Shown piece by piece: positions 25,342-34,368 of a stretch of 64,000 nt of DNA. The notes under the pieces were generated by a model. That model saw nothing but the letters and a program-made list of their open reading frames with translations, ran no database searches and had not been told where the DNA came from. The position numbers and the translations under genes are program-made. This DNA comes from Alphaproteobacteria bacterium (lineage in GTDB: Bacteria; Pseudomonadota; Alphaproteobacteria; Reyranellales; Reyranellaceae). Where the stretch lies: contig JAHBYP010000006.1 of assembly GCA_019635875.1 (NCBI GenBank), forward strand, positions 124,001 through 188,000, read 5' to 3'. Numbering within the stretch: the stretch's first letter is position 1; each line of letters starts with the position of its first letter.

Positions 25342-26766
25342 ATGGCTGTGCGGAAGCAGGGCAGGGGCAAGAGCACGGGCAAGGCGGCCAACCGCATGTG
25401 GGGCGGCCGCTACAAGATGGGCCCGGCGGAGATCATGGAGAAGATCAACGCCTCCATCGGCTTCGACAAGCGCCTCTACGCCCAGGACATTGAAGGCTCG
25501 ATGGCCCACTGCGACATGCTGGTGGCGCAGAAGATCATCACGGCGGCGGACGGTCGCGCCATCCGGCGCGGCCTGCGGCAGGTCAGGACCGAGATCGAAG
25601 GCGGCAAGTTCAAGTTCTCGACCAAGCTCGAGGACATCCACTTCAACGTCGAGGCCAGGCTGACCGAGATCATCGGCCCGGCCGGCGGACGCCTGCACAC
25701 CGCGCGCTCGCGCAACGACCAGATCGCGCTCGACGTGCGCCTGTGGGTGCGCGACACGATCGACCGGCTCGAGCCGATGCTGGCCGATCTCCAGGTGGCC
25801 CTGATCGATCGTGCCGAGGAATACGCCGCGACCATCATGCCTGGATTCACGCATCTGCAAACCGCACAACCGATCACGTTCGGTCACCATCTGTTGGCCT
25901 ATGTCGAGATGTTCGGCCGCGATCGCGGCCGTCTCGCCGATTGCCGCGCGCGGCTCAACGTCTCGCCGCTGGGCGCCGCGGCGCTTGCCGGCTCGCCGCA
26001 CCCGATCGATCCGCGCAAGACGGCCAGGGCGCTGGGCTTCGACGCGCCGATGGCCAACTCGCTCGACGCCGTGTCGGATCGCGACTACGTCGTGGAGTTC
26101 ATCGCCGCGGCCTCGCTCGCCGCCGTGCACCTCTCGCGATTGTCGGAAGAGATCGTGATCTGGTGCAGCGCGCCGTTCCGCTTCATCAGCCTGTCGGACG
26201 CCTTCACGACCGGCAGCTCGATCATGCCGCAGAAGCGCAACCCCGACGCCGCCGAGCTGGCGCGCGGCAAGGTCGGCCGCATCGTCGGCGCCTTCGTGGC
26301 GCTGTGCACCATGATGAAGGGCCTGCCGCTGACCTACGGCAAGGACATGCAGGAGGACAAGGAGCCGCTGTTCGACGCCGCCGATTCGCTGGAGCTGTGC
26401 GTCGCGGCAATGGCCGGCATGGTGCGCGACCTGAAGGCCAATCCGCAGCGCATGCGCGCGGTGGCGGCGGCCGACTATTCGGTGGCGACCGATCTCGCCG
26501 ACTGGCTGGTGCGCAAGGTCGGCCTGCCGTTCCGGCAGGCGCATCATGTCACCGGCGCGCTGGTCGGTATGGCGGCGGAGCGGGACCTGCCGCTCGACGG
26601 GCTGACCCTGCAGCAGATGCGCTCGGTCGAGCCGAAGATCACGCGCGACGTCTTCAAGGTGCTGACCGTCGAGGCGTCGGTGGCGGCGCGCAGGAGCCTG
26701 GGCGGCACCGCGCCGGCCAATGTCGCGCGTGCCGTGCAGGACGCACGCCGGCGCTTCCTGCGATGA
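25342..26766 (+). CDS. argH: Argininosuccinate lyase
   Basis: A 474-residue enzyme of the fumarase/aspartase superfamily that splits argininosuccinate into arginine and fumarate. N-terminal [10 protein letters not shown] and the substrate loop [14 protein letters not shown] (His) are visible; the catalytic Ser loop [15 protein letters not shown] starts near residue 292. The C-terminal end is typical. The stop codon overlaps the lptM start (ATGATG), and lysA follows, giving the classic argH-lptM-lysA order. Confidence 0.97.
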   Translation: MAVRKQGRGKSTGKAANRMWGGRYKMGPAEIMEKINASIGFDKRLYAQDIEGSMAHCDMLVAQKIITAADGRAIRRGLRQVRTEIEGGKFKFSTKLEDIHFNVEARLTEIIGPAGGRLHTARSRNDQIALDVRLWVRDTIDRLEPMLADLQVALIDRAEEYAATIMPGFTHLQTAQPITFGHHLLAYVEMFGRDRGRLADCRARLNVSPLGAAALAGSPHPIDPRKTARALGFDAPMANSLDAVSDRDYVVEFIAAASLAAVHLSRLSEEIVIWCSAPFRFISLSDAFTTGSSIMPQKRNPDAAELARGKVGRIVGAFVALCTMMKGLPLTYGKDMQEDKEPLFDAADSLELCVAAMAGMVRDLKANPQRMRAVAAADYSVATDLADWLVRKVGLPFRQAHHVTGALVGMAAERDLPLDGLTLQQMRSVEPKITRDVFKVLTVEASVAARRSLGGTAPANVARAVQDARRRFLR

Positions 26767-27080
26767 TGCGGCGCGCCGCCATGCTGGGGCTCGTGGGCCT
26801 GCTCGCCGGCTGCGGCCGCAAGAGCGACCCGCTGCCGCCCAGCGGCCCCGCCACGCCACGCCGCACCTATCCGCCGCCGGAACGCACCGGCAGCCTCTTT
26901 CCTTCTCCCCGCGAAGGCGGGGAGAAGGTGCCCGAAGGGCGGATGAGGGGCTTCGCGGCGTCTGAACAGCGGCGCCTGGCATCGTTGCGCGAGGAAGCCC
27001 CTCATCCGCCTCGCTGGCGCTCGGCACCTTCTCCCCGCCTGCGCGGGGAGAAGGAAAATCAAACGGGGACGATCCTATGA
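26763..27080 (+). CDS. lptM: LptM-like lipoprotein with a repeat-derived C-terminal half
   Basis: A 105-residue small lipoprotein. The signal and lipobox are [20 protein letters not shown] with Cys near residue 17, followed by [20 protein letters not shown], which matches the LptM (YifL) pattern; LptM assists disulfide maturation of the LPS transporter LptD. From about residue 47 the reading frame runs straight through a complete family B paired repeat (26900-27055) and stays open to end with TGA overlapping the lysA ATG. Normal LptM proteins are about 40-80 residues, so the extra 50-odd residues appear to be repeat-encoded. Whether this tail is stable in the protein is unknown. Confidence 0.8.
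   Translation: MMRRAAMLGLVGLLAGCGRKSDPLPPSGPATPRRTYPPPERTGSLFPSPREGGEKVPEGRMRGFAASEQRRLASLREEAPHPPRWRSAPSPRLRGEKENQTGTIL
26900..27055. repeat. Family B paired hairpins, copy B2, inside lptM
   Basis: Left hairpin CTTCTCCCCGCGAAGGCGGG with GAGAAGG, right hairpin CCTTCTCCCCGCCTGCGCGG with GGAGAAGG, and inverted GGATGAGGGGCTTC / GAAGCCCCTCATCC between them. It lies wholly within the lptM open frame. Confidence 0.92.
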
Positions 27081-28339
27081 CGGGCTTCGCCTATCGCGAC
27101 GGCGAGATGCATGCGGAGGGCGTGGCGCTGTCGCGCATCGCGCGCGAGGTCGGCACGCCGGTCTATGTCTATTCGAGCGCGATCCTGCGCGCCAACTACC
27201 GCGCCTTCGCCGACGCCATGAAGGGCCTCGACGCCGAGGTGCACTACGCGGTGAAGGCCAACAGCAACCAGGCGGTGATCCGCACCTTCGCGAAGCTCGG
27301 TGCCGGTGCCGATATCGTCTCGGAGGGCGAGATGCGCCGCGCGCTCGCCGCCGGCGTGGCGGCCAGGGACATCGTCTTCTCCGGCGTCGGCAAGAAGCCG
27401 TCGGAGCTGCGCGCCGCGCTCGAGGCGGGCATCCGGCAGATCAACGTCGAGAGTCGCCACGAGCTCGACATGCTCGACGGCATCGCCGGCTCGATGGGCA
27501 AGCGCACCGACATCGCCATCCGCATCAATCCCGATGTCGATCCCGGCACCCACGAAAAGATCACGACCGGCAAGAAGGGCAACAAGTTCGGCATCGACAT
27601 CGATCTCGCGCGCGAGGCCTACGCCTACGCCGCGGACAAGCCGAACCTCAATGTGCTGGGCGTCGCCATCCATATCGGCTCGCAGATCACCGACATGGAG
27701 CCCTACCGGCAGGCGATCCGCCGTGTCAGGGAGTTCGTCGGCCAGCTGCGCGCCGACGGCCTCGACATCAAGCGCTTCGACGTCGGCGGCGGCCTGGGCA
27801 TCGCCTATCGCGACGAGGTGCCGGTGCCGATCGACGCCTTTGTCGGCATGGTCCGGCAGGAGACCGGCAACATGGGTTGCGCGCTCTCCTTCGAGCCCGG
27901 CCGGCGGCTGGTCGGCGACGCCGGCGTGCTGCTGGGCGAGGTGATCCTGGTCAAGCCGGGCGTCGTGCGCACCTTCGTGATCGTCGACGCAGCCATGAAC
28001 GACCTGATCCGCCCCACCCTGTACGAAGCCTGGCACGACATCGTGCCGGCGCGTCAGCCGGCGGCGAATGCTGACCAAATTGTGACGGATATCGTCGGTC
28101 CCATCTGCGAATCAGGCGATTTCTTGGCGCAGAAGCGCACAATGACGCCACTGGCCGCCGGGGACCTGGTGGTGGTAAAATCCGCGGGCGCCTACGGGGC
28201 GGCGATGTCGTCGACCTACAACTCGCGACCCCTCGTTCCGGAGACACTGGTAGACGGTGATCGTTATGCTGTCGTCCGGCCGCGCCAAACGTATGAGCAA
28301 CTGCTAGGGGCTGACCGCGTTCCCACGTGGTTGGAGTAG
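27077..28339 (+). CDS. lysA: Diaminopimelate decarboxylase
   Basis: A 420-residue fold-III PLP enzyme that makes lysine from meso-diaminopimelate. The PLP lysine is Lys60 in VHYAVKANSNQAVI. Other motifs are GADIVSEGEMRRAL, FDVGGGLGIAYRDE (phosphate-binding glycines), SFEPGRRLVGDAGVLL, and the C-terminal CESGDFLAQKR plus AGAYGAAMSSTYNSRP with catalytic Cys and Tyr. The ATG overlaps the lptM stop (ATGA), so translation depends on ribosomes passing the repeat. Confidence 0.97.
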   Translation: MTGFAYRDGEMHAEGVALSRIAREVGTPVYVYSSAILRANYRAFADAMKGLDAEVHYAVKANSNQAVIRTFAKLGAGADIVSEGEMRRALAAGVAARDIVFSGVGKKPSELRAALEAGIRQINVESRHELDMLDGIAGSMGKRTDIAIRINPDVDPGTHEKITTGKKGNKFGIDIDLAREAYAYAADKPNLNVLGVAIHIGSQITDMEPYRQAIRRVREFVGQLRADGLDIKRFDVGGGLGIAYRDEVPVPIDAFVGMVRQETGNMGCALSFEPGRRLVGDAGVLLGEVILVKPGVVRTFVIVDAAMNDLIRPTLYEAWHDIVPARQPAANADQIVTDIVGPICESGDFLAQKRTMTPLAAGDLVVVKSAGAYGAAMSSTYNSRPLVPETLVDGDRYAVVRPRQTYEQLLGADRVPTWLE

Positions 28340-28361
28340 TGCGTAACCGGACGAGGAGTAG

Positions 28362-30911
28362 ATGCCCGTTCTCCCGCCGCCGTCGATCGCTCCAGCCAGC
28401 CTCGACCGCCGCATCGCCATCGCCCGCGCCGCCCTGGCGTGGGAGGCCCTGTGGCCGCGCCTCATCGCCCCGCTGTGCTTCGTCGCGCTGTTCCTGGCCG
28501 CCGCGCATCTCGACGTCTTCCGTGGCCTCGAGGCCTGGACCCACACCGCCCTGCTGGCGGCCTGCGCCGCCGGCCTGATCGCGCTCACCTGGTTCGCCTT
28601 CCGCGGCCTCCGCTGGCCCGACCGCGCGGCGGCCGAGCGCCGTCTGGAGATCGACAGCGGCGTGCCGCACCGGCCGATCCAGGCGATCGAGGACTCCATC
28701 GCCATCGGCGAGGCCGACCCCTTCGCCAAGGCGATGTGGGAGGCCCATCGCCGCCGCGAGGCGGCGCGCCTGGCAGCCTTGCGCAACACGCCACCGCGCT
28801 CCGACGTGCCGCGCCGCGATCCGCGCGCCCTGCGTCTCGTGCCGCTGCTCGGCCTGATCGTCGCCATGGTCGCCGCCGGCGGCTGGCGCAGCGACCGGAT
28901 GGAGTCGGCCTTCAGCCCGGCCTTCCCGCCGCCGCCGCCGCTGATCGTCGAGCTGTGGATCTCGCCGCCCGCCTATACGCGCAAGGCGCCGATCTATCTC
29001 GACACGCAGGACGCGCAGCGCGTGCTGCGCGTGCCCGCCGGCAGCAAGGTGGCGGGCTTCATCGACAACGTCGCCGAAGGCCGCGAGGCCGTGCTGCGCA
29101 TCGGCAGCAAGGAGACGCCCTTCGAATCGGTCGGGCCGGGACGCCACCAGGTCGACGCTGATGTCGAAGGCGGCGACACGCTGACCGTGCTGGTCAGCGG
29201 CCGCGAGCGCGCGACGTGGAAGATTCGCCTGGTGCCCGACACGCCGCCGACGGTCGAGTTCACCCGCGATCCGCAGACCACCGAGCGCCGTGAGTTCCGC
29301 ATCGACTACGTCGCCGGCGACGACTACGGCGTGACCTCGCTGAAGGCGCGCATGCGCCTGCACGGCAGCGAGCGCATCGGACTGCTCGCCGACGAGGAAC
29401 CGGACTGGGTGACGCTCGACCTGCCGATGGTGGCGAGCAATCCGGCGCGCGTCGACGATTCGATCCGCCAGGACCTGACGCCGCATCCCTGGGCCGGCCT
29501 GAAGGTCGTGATCCAGCTCGAGGCCAAGGACGGCGCCGAGCAGGCGGGCGTCTCCAAGCCGGCGATCGTGCACCTGCCGGAGCGGCGCTTCACGCATCCG
29601 GTGGCGCGCGCCATCATCGACCTGCGCAAGAACCTCTCGCGCGACAACTCCGCGCGCAGCCGCACGCTCGCCTCGCGCGGCCTGCTGCTCCTCGGCAACG
29701 CGCCCAAGGCGTTCAAGGAGGACACCGTCGTCATCCTCGGCCTGCGCGTGGCCGCCAACCGCCTGCGCAACGACAAGACCGGCGGCGACGTCGCCGAGGC
29801 CCAGCGCCTGATGTGGGACCTCGCGGTGCGCATCGAGGAGAACACCTCGACCGACGCCGAGCGCGAGTTCCGCGCCGCCCAGCGCGAGCTGAGGGACGCG
29901 CTGGAGCGCCAGGCGCCCGATCCGGAGATCGAGCGGCTGATCCGCCAGCTGCAGGAAGCCATGGACCGGATGATGCGCGAGTTCGAGGAGCGCATGAAGG
30001 ATCCGGCCGAGCGCGAGAAGGCCGAGCGCGAAGCCCAGGAGATGGACCAGGACCAGATGGTCGACTCCCAGGACATGCAGGACCTCATGGACCGGGCGCG
30101 CGAGATGGCGCGCAACGGCCAGCGCGAAGAGGCCAAGCGCATGCTCGAGGAGATGCTGCGGCAGATGGAGAACATGCGGCCGATGCTGTCGGACAAGGGT
30201 CAGCAGCGTCGCCAGCAGGGCCAGCAGCAGCAGGGCCAGGGCCAGCAGGGCCGCAACGACCTCAACCAGCTCGACCGCATGGCGCGCGAGCAGAACCGCC
30301 AGCTGGGCGAGACCGAGCGCCAGAACCGTGGCCAGCAGCAGGGCCAGCAGGGACAGCGCGGCCAGCAGCGCCAGCCCGGCCAGCGTGATCCGGGGCAGGG
30401 CCAGCCCGGCCAGCAGGGCCAGCCTAGCCCGGGCGAGATGGGCCGCCAGCAGGGCGACCTCAGGCGCCAGCTCGGCGACTTCATGCAGCGCTTCGCCGAT
30501 CGTGGCGGTGACATGCCGCAGTCGCTGGGCCAGAGCGAGCGCTCGATGCGCGACGCCGAGGAGGCGCTGCGCCGCGGCGATCTCGGCGACGCGGCGCGCG
30601 CCCAGCGCCGTGCGCTCGAGCAGCTGCAGCAGGGCATGGGCGATCTCGCCGAGCAGATGCAGGCCGGCCCGGGCAACCAGCAGGATCGCGGCCGCATCGA
30701 GGACCGCAACGAGGCGCGCGATCGCGATCCGCTGGGCCGTTCGGAGGGCAATTACGGTGGTGCGGTCGACACCGACCACGACAAGATCCCCGACCGCCTC
30801 GACCGCCAGCGCGCCCGCGACATCCTCGAGGAGCTGCGCCGTCGCGCCGGCGAGACGCAGCGGCCGAAGGAAGAGCTCGACTACATCGACCGCCTGCTGC
30901 GCCAGTTCTAG
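28362..30911 (+). CDS. TIGR02302/DUF4175-family membrane protein with coiled-coil and Q-rich region
   Basis: An 849-residue alphaproteobacterial envelope protein of unknown function, usually beside lysA. The N-terminal 30-80 has two transmembrane spans (LIAPLCFVALFLAAAH; LLAACAAGLIALTWFAF) and a third lies near 160 (LRLVPLLGLIVAMVAAGGW). A beta-rich, periplasmic-looking middle (about 180-410) is followed by an extended helical part with heptad-like charges (510-610), then a low-complexity Gln/Gly region (about 615-705) rich in QQGQ, and a C-terminal helix RARDILEELRRR...LDYIDRLLRQF. The DUF assignment rests on overall architecture and neighbourhood. No catalytic motif is seen. Repeat B3 follows the stop. 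Confidence 0.88.
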   Translation: MPVLPPPSIAPASLDRRIAIARAALAWEALWPRLIAPLCFVALFLAAAHLDVFRGLEAWTHTALLAACAAGLIALTWFAFRGLRWPDRAAAERRLEIDSGVPHRPIQAIEDSIAIGEADPFAKAMWEAHRRREAARLAALRNTPPRSDVPRRDPRALRLVPLLGLIVAMVAAGGWRSDRMESAFSPAFPPPPPLIVELWISPPAYTRKAPIYLDTQDAQRVLRVPAGSKVAGFIDNVAEGREAVLRIGSKETPFESVGPGRHQVDADVEGGDTLTVLVSGRERATWKIRLVPDTPPTVEFTRDPQTTERREFRIDYVAGDDYGVTSLKARMRLHGSERIGLLADEEPDWVTLDLPMVASNPARVDDSIRQDLTPHPWAGLKVVIQLEAKDGAEQAGVSKPAIVHLPERRFTHPVARAIIDLRKNLSRDNSARSRTLASRGLLLLGNAPKAFKEDTVVILGLRVAANRLRNDKTGGDVAEAQRLMWDLAVRIEENTSTDAEREFRAAQRELRDALERQAPDPEIERLIRQLQEAMDRMMREFEERMKDPAEREKAEREAQEMDQDQMVDSQDMQDLMDRAREMARNGQREEAKRMLEEMLRQMENMRPMLSDKGQQRRQQGQQQQGQGQQGRNDLNQLDRMAREQNRQLGETERQNRGQQQGQQGQRGQQRQPGQRDPGQGQPGQQGQPSPGEMGRQQGDLRRQLGDFMQRFADRGGDMPQSLGQSERSMRDAEEALRRGDLGDAARAQRRALEQLQQGMGDLAEQMQAGPGNQQDRGRIEDRNEARDRDPLGRSEGNYGGAVDTDHDKIPDRLDRQRARDILEELRRRAGETQRPKEELDYIDRLLRQF

Positions 30912-30976
30912 ACGGGAGGTTGGCAGGTCACGCGGTCATCTCGCCCTGGGGCAGGTCTATCGCACATGAAGTTCTT

Positions 30977-31132
30977 CCCTTCTCCCCGCGAAGGCGGGGA
31001 GAAGGTGCCGAGCGCCAGCGAGGCGGATGAGGGGCTTCCTCGAGCAACGGCAAAGCCTGTTGCCGTCGAGACGTCGTGAAGCCCCTCATCCGCCCTTCGG
31101 GCACCTTCTCCCCGCCTTCGCAGGGAGAAGGA
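30977..31132. repeat. Family B paired hairpins, copy B3
   Basis: Left hairpin CTTCTCCCCGCGAAGGCGGG, right hairpin CCTTCTCCCCGCCTTCGCAG, with GGATGAGGGGCTTC / GAAGCCCCTCATCC between them. The spacer sequences differ from B2. It occupies the first part of the 612 bp gap between the DUF4175 and TetR genes. Confidence 0.92.
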
Positions 31133-31194
31133 GGACCCCTTGGAGCCTTGTGCGATTGCCCGTCGCCCCGGAGTATCCATACAGCTCGATCGCT

Positions 31195-31223
31195 AACGGC
31201 CCGCCCACCATGGCGGGCCGTTT
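31195..31223. terminator. Intrinsic-terminator-like hairpin
   Basis: AACGGCCCGCC-CACCAT-GGCGGGCCGTT followed by TTCCTATTT. An 11 bp GC-rich stem with a short T-rich tail on the plus strand; it could end the argH-lptM-lysA-DUF4175 transcript. It is symmetric, so the minus-strand reading AACGGCCC... also works. Confidence 0.65.
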
Positions 31224-31318
31224 CCTATTTGCATCCGGAATGGACCTTATTCGGCTGTCTCCTGTGGGAGGGCTTCCGTACCTTGGCCGGGACGTCATTG
31301 CCTGGTGAAAGTGCATTC

Positions 31319-31537
31319 ATGGTGTCTAGTCCGTCGCGGCCGGGTCATGGCCGCCCCTATGTCCCCGGGATGATCGCCTGGACAGTGCTGGCCGGTGGCT
31401 TGGCGCTGGCGACGGTCCTGACCGTCAGCGGCGCCGGCTGGTCGAAAGGGGCGTCGGCGGCCGGCTTTGTTCACGCCGGCGGCGACGACCAGCACACCTT
31501 CATTTTGACATCGGAGATCGATCATGCCGGCGCCTGA
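31319..31537 (+). CDS. Possible small membrane protein upstream of the TetR gene
   Basis: A 72-codon frame from ATG 31319 that overlaps the TetR start by 14 bp. The product has one hydrophobic span (GMIAWTVLAGGLALATVLTV) followed by a short polar tail ending EIDHAGA. There is a weak purine tract (GTGAAAG) before the ATG. No family is recognised and it may be chance. If real, overlap suggests translational coupling with the regulator gene. Confidence 0.35.
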   Translation: MVSSPSRPGHGRPYVPGMIAWTVLAGGLALATVLTVSGAGWSKGASAAGFVHAGGDDQHTFILTSEIDHAGA

Positions 31538-32201
31538 AGCCATGGACGCCATCAGCCTCGACGCCCTGGCGGTCGAGACCGATGGCCGCCGCCGCCGCAC
31601 CCTGCGCACCAACGCAGCCCTGGTCGAGGCCACCATCCGGCTGTTCCGCGCCGGCGCCACGACGCCCACGGCCAACGCGCTGGCGCGCGAGGCCGGCGTC
31701 TCGGCGCGCAGCCTGTTCGCCCATTTCGCCGACGTGCCGCTGCTCTACCAGGCGGCGATCCGGCGGGTCCTCGACGACATGCTGTCGAACGAATGGCCGC
31801 GCATCGGCGGCGACCTGGCCGAGCGGATCGACGGCCTCGTCACCCATCATGCGCAGGCCTGCGAGCACTGGCTGCCGTTCCTGCGCGCCGCCGCGACCCT
31901 GCGCTACGAGCACGCCGAACTCTGGCATGGCTGCCAGTCGGCGCGCGAGCAGCTGCGCGATCGCCTGCGGGCGGCGTTCGCGGCGGAGCTCGACAACCTC
32001 GACGACGAGGAGGCCGGCACGCTTCTCGATGCGCTGACCGCGCTGCTCGACTGGGATGCCTGGGGCAAGCTGCGCCAGGATCGCGACCTCTCCGTCGAGC
32101 GCGCACGCGCGGTGTGGGCCCTGGGCCTGTCGCGCCTGCTCAGCGCCGCCCAGTCGCGCACCCGCACCCTCGACGCCCCGCGCCTGGTGGCGATCAACTA
32201 G
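31524..32201 (+). CDS. TetR-family transcriptional regulator
   Basis: A 225-residue regulator. The helix-turn-helix lies at about residues 25-72: RTNAALVEATIRLFRAG, TANALAREAGVSARSLFAHFADVPLLYQAAI, matching the TetR N-terminal pattern. The remaining helical ligand domain is not assignable to a ligand. GGAGATCGATC precedes ATG 31524. The next genes are convergent or divergent, so no obvious target operon adjoins; the small ORF just upstream, or itself, could be the regulated unit. A 196 bp gap containing a GGGGATGACG/CGTCATCCCC inverted pair follows. Confidence 0.88.
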   Translation: MPAPEAMDAISLDALAVETDGRRRRTLRTNAALVEATIRLFRAGATTPTANALAREAGVSARSLFAHFADVPLLYQAAIRRVLDDMLSNEWPRIGGDLAERIDGLVTHHAQACEHWLPFLRAAATLRYEHAELWHGCQSAREQLRDRLRAAFAAELDNLDDEEAGTLLDALTALLDWDAWGKLRQDRDLSVERARAVWALGLSRLLSAAQSRTRTLDAPRLVAIN

Positions 32202-32328
32202 GGCCGGTCGACGTCCGTTTGAGAGCAAGGACGATCGCGACGAGATGAACAGCGGCCCGAAAGCCGGTGATCGATCGTGCCGGCCGCCTGCATGCCGGCG
32301 TGGACGGAAATCGAGTCAAGTGGGGATG

Positions 32329-32389
32329 ACGAGACGCGATCGAAGCTGGGTCTTTTTGCAGCACATAGCTCAAGTATTCGTCATCCCCG
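32329..32389. repeat. Inverted pair AGTGGGGATGACGA / TTCGTCATCCCCGCT
   Basis: Short arms (about 12-13 bp) about 35 bp apart between the convergent TetR and isochorismatase genes. The arms share the GGGATGAC end of family A but in inverted order, so it may be a decayed or distant relative. A CTTTTTG run lies in the loop. Confidence 0.55.
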
Positions 32390-32397
32390 CTCTCTGA

Positions 32398-33051
32398 TCA
32401 GCGTGCTGGGCTTGGCACCGGCGTGTTAAGCAGTTGCTGCTCCCACAGATAGGCTATGCCGCTCCCGGCAGCATGCTGAATGACGACGTTGTTCAGCGCG
32501 ACGGCGGTTTCGGCTCGCGCCCAGTCGCGCTGCCATTCTGCGGCCAGCGCCATCCAGGTCATCATGTTCACGCCGGCCGCGATCATGCGTTGAATGGCGA
32601 CTTCATGCGCCTCGGTGGAAACGGCTCCGGATGCATCGGTGACGACCGTCACATCCCAGCCTTCGCCCGCCGCCTGGATCGCCGGCATCGCGACGCAGAC
32701 TTCGGTCCACAGACCGGCGAGGACCAGTTGCCTGCGACCTGTCGCCTTCACCACATCGACCACCTTCGGGTCCTCCCAGGTGTTGATGAGCGTCCGGTCG
32801 ATCACCTCCTGGCCGGGGAACACGTCTGTGATCTGCGGAAAGATGTGACCACCGCGATCTGCGACCACGCTCGTCAGGATGGTGGGGACGCCGAAGACCT
32901 TTGCGGCCTTCGCCAGCGCTGCCGAATTGTTGACCACGATATGCGGGTCGTGGCTGTTCAGGTTCGCGAGCTGGTAAGGCTGGTGGTCTATCAGAACGAG
33001 TACCGAGTCTTCGGGACGAAGTAGCGAAGCAAGGCCGTTACGAAAGGACAT
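32398..33051 (-). CDS. Isochorismatase-fold cysteine hydrolase, YcaC-like (first)
   Basis: A 217-residue hydrolase of the isochorismatase/nicotinamidase superfamily. The catalytic Asp is Asp22 in VLVLIDHQPYQ, and the nucleophilic Cys is Cys119 in LAGLWTEVCVAMPA. The cis-peptide region is GHIFPQITDVFPG, and TDASGAVSTEAHEVAIQRM is a typical C-terminal helix. It resembles YcaC-like amidases; substrate unknown. It is divergent from the LysR-type gene (start 33204), which probably controls it. A paralogue lies at 35552, sharing the GLWTEVC core and the EWQRDWAR tail. Confidence 0.87.
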   Translation of the reverse strand: MSFRNGLASLLRPEDSVLVLIDHQPYQLANLNSHDPHIVVNNSAALAKAAKVFGVPTILTSVVADRGGHIFPQITDVFPGQEVIDRTLINTWEDPKVVDVVKATGRRQLVLAGLWTEVCVAMPAIQAAGEGWDVTVVTDASGAVSTEAHEVAIQRMIAAGVNMMTWMALAAEWQRDWARAETAVALNNVVIQHAAGSGIAYLWEQQLLNTPVPSPAR

Positions 33052-33203
33052 GAAAAACTCCTATGCCGTCGAGGGCGGGCTTGGCTTGTCGCCAGACATG
33101 CATGATTGCGGCGCTGCCTGAGAGTGCGGACTTTGTCATTCCCACTTGTGATACGGTAGCGCGCATTCCCGCCAAGCTGTGTCGCGTCATGGGGAACGCC
33201 GAA

Positions 33204-34097
33204 ATGGAGATCGAAGACCTGCAGACTTTCGTGGAAGTCGCAGACGCCGGGGGAGTTTCGGCTGCTGCGCGCCGACTCGGCGTGTCGAAGTCGATCGTCA
33301 GCCGGCGGCTTTTCCGGCTTGAAGCGGACCTTGGCGTCCAGCTTGTTGCGCGGACCACCCGCGGCGCCGCTCTTACGGAAGCTGGGCTTACGTTTCGAGA
33401 CCATGCAGCGAGAGTCGGTGCCGAGATCGACGCGGCCAGGGAAACGATTCTGCCCACCGGTGACCTTCGCGGCCACTTGCGGATTGCCGTGCCGCATTCT
33501 TTTGGCCCGACTCACTTCGCTCCCGTGCTCGCGGAGATGGCGCGACACAATCCCAAGCTTCACATCCATTCCACCTACAGCGATCGCATCGTTGATCTCA
33601 TCGCGGAGGGTTTCGATTGTGCGATCAGGGTCGGCTACCTGCGGGACTCCAGCCTGATCGCAAGGCGCGTTGGGTCAATCTACGGAAAGCTGGTCGCGAG
33701 TCCTGACTATATCAAGGCGCACGGCTCTCCTGAGGCACCGGAGGAGATCGTCACCCATCAGTCCCTCATGCAGGGAACCGAAGCTTGGCAGTTCATGGAT
33801 GGCGACAGGATCGTTACGGTTCAGCCACAGGGCAGGTTCAAGGCCGACAACGCCACGGCGCTCGCCGCCGCGGCAGCATCAGGACTCGGCATCGCTTGGC
33901 TCCCCGATTGCATCACCTATGAATATGTGGCCTCCGGCGCGCTCGTTTCGATCATGACTCGCTACCCACCACCTCCAGCGGGCGCGTATGTCGTCCGCCC
34001 GCCGGGTCGGCATCCGTCGCGGAAATTGCGGGTACTCACCGAAATGCTGATCGAGTATTTTGAACGAAACTCGCACCTCTGGGGTCGCGGTCCCTGA
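33204..34097 (+). CDS. LysR-family transcriptional regulator
   Basis: A 297-residue LTTR. The N-terminal helix-turn-helix is LQTFVEVADAGGVSAAARRLGVSKSIVSRRLFRLEADLGVQL. The effector-binding domain from about residue 90 reads GDLRGHLRIAVPHSFG and later DNATALAAAAASGLGIAWLPD, with two alpha/beta lobes. ATG 33204 was chosen: it has GGGGA 9 bp upstream and gives the standard length, whereas the open frame continues upstream to about 33063. It is divergent from the first isochorismatase-like gene, the usual layout for an LTTR and its target. Confidence 0.9.
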   Translation: MEIEDLQTFVEVADAGGVSAAARRLGVSKSIVSRRLFRLEADLGVQLVARTTRGAALTEAGLTFRDHAARVGAEIDAARETILPTGDLRGHLRIAVPHSFGPTHFAPVLAEMARHNPKLHIHSTYSDRIVDLIAEGFDCAIRVGYLRDSSLIARRVGSIYGKLVASPDYIKAHGSPEAPEEIVTHQSLMQGTEAWQFMDGDRIVTVQPQGRFKADNATALAAAAASGLGIAWLPDCITYEYVASGALVSIMTRYPPPPAGAYVVRPPGRHPSRKLRVLTEMLIEYFERNSHLWGRGP

Positions 34098-34368
34098 TGC
34101 GCGAACAGCGCGAAGCCCAGTCAATGGGCAGAGCTCGAAGGTGGCGCTGCTGCGAGCCGCTGAGTTCGACGAGATTGTCTGCACGTTCCGCTTGCTGCGA
34201 CACAGCTCAACGTATCGCAGGGCTAGCTGCGCAGAAGACCGCTCGCTATTTCATGCACTCGTCAGAGCAGCAGCGCTCGAACCGTGCGCGCCGTCCGAGC
34301 TAGGCGAAATCAGGAATTCGCATCGGCAAGGGTGAAGCCGCTCGCATGTCCAGGAAAGGATGGCGCGC
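34098..34368. other. 271 bp gap with no recognised feature
   Basis: No convincing coding frame, repeat or hairpin was found. The gap separates the LysR gene from the pirin gene. AT content looks somewhat higher than in the flanking core regions. Confidence 0.5.

Noticed and set aside
27951..30779. A 942-codon minus-strand frame opposite lysA and the DUF4175 gene
   Set aside because: Composition is the mirror of the Q-rich and high-GC plus-strand genes; it crosses two well-supported genes and lacks any motif.
31141..31195. Possible tRNA between repeat B3 and the terminator (minus-strand translation contains a GATGNRTRLQ-like string)
   Set aside because: No T-loop GTTCGAATC, acceptor pairing or anticodon arm was found on either strand.
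34060..34335. Open frame in the LysR-pirin gap
   Set aside because: It starts inside the LysR gene, has no Shine-Dalgarno and shows no family resemblance.
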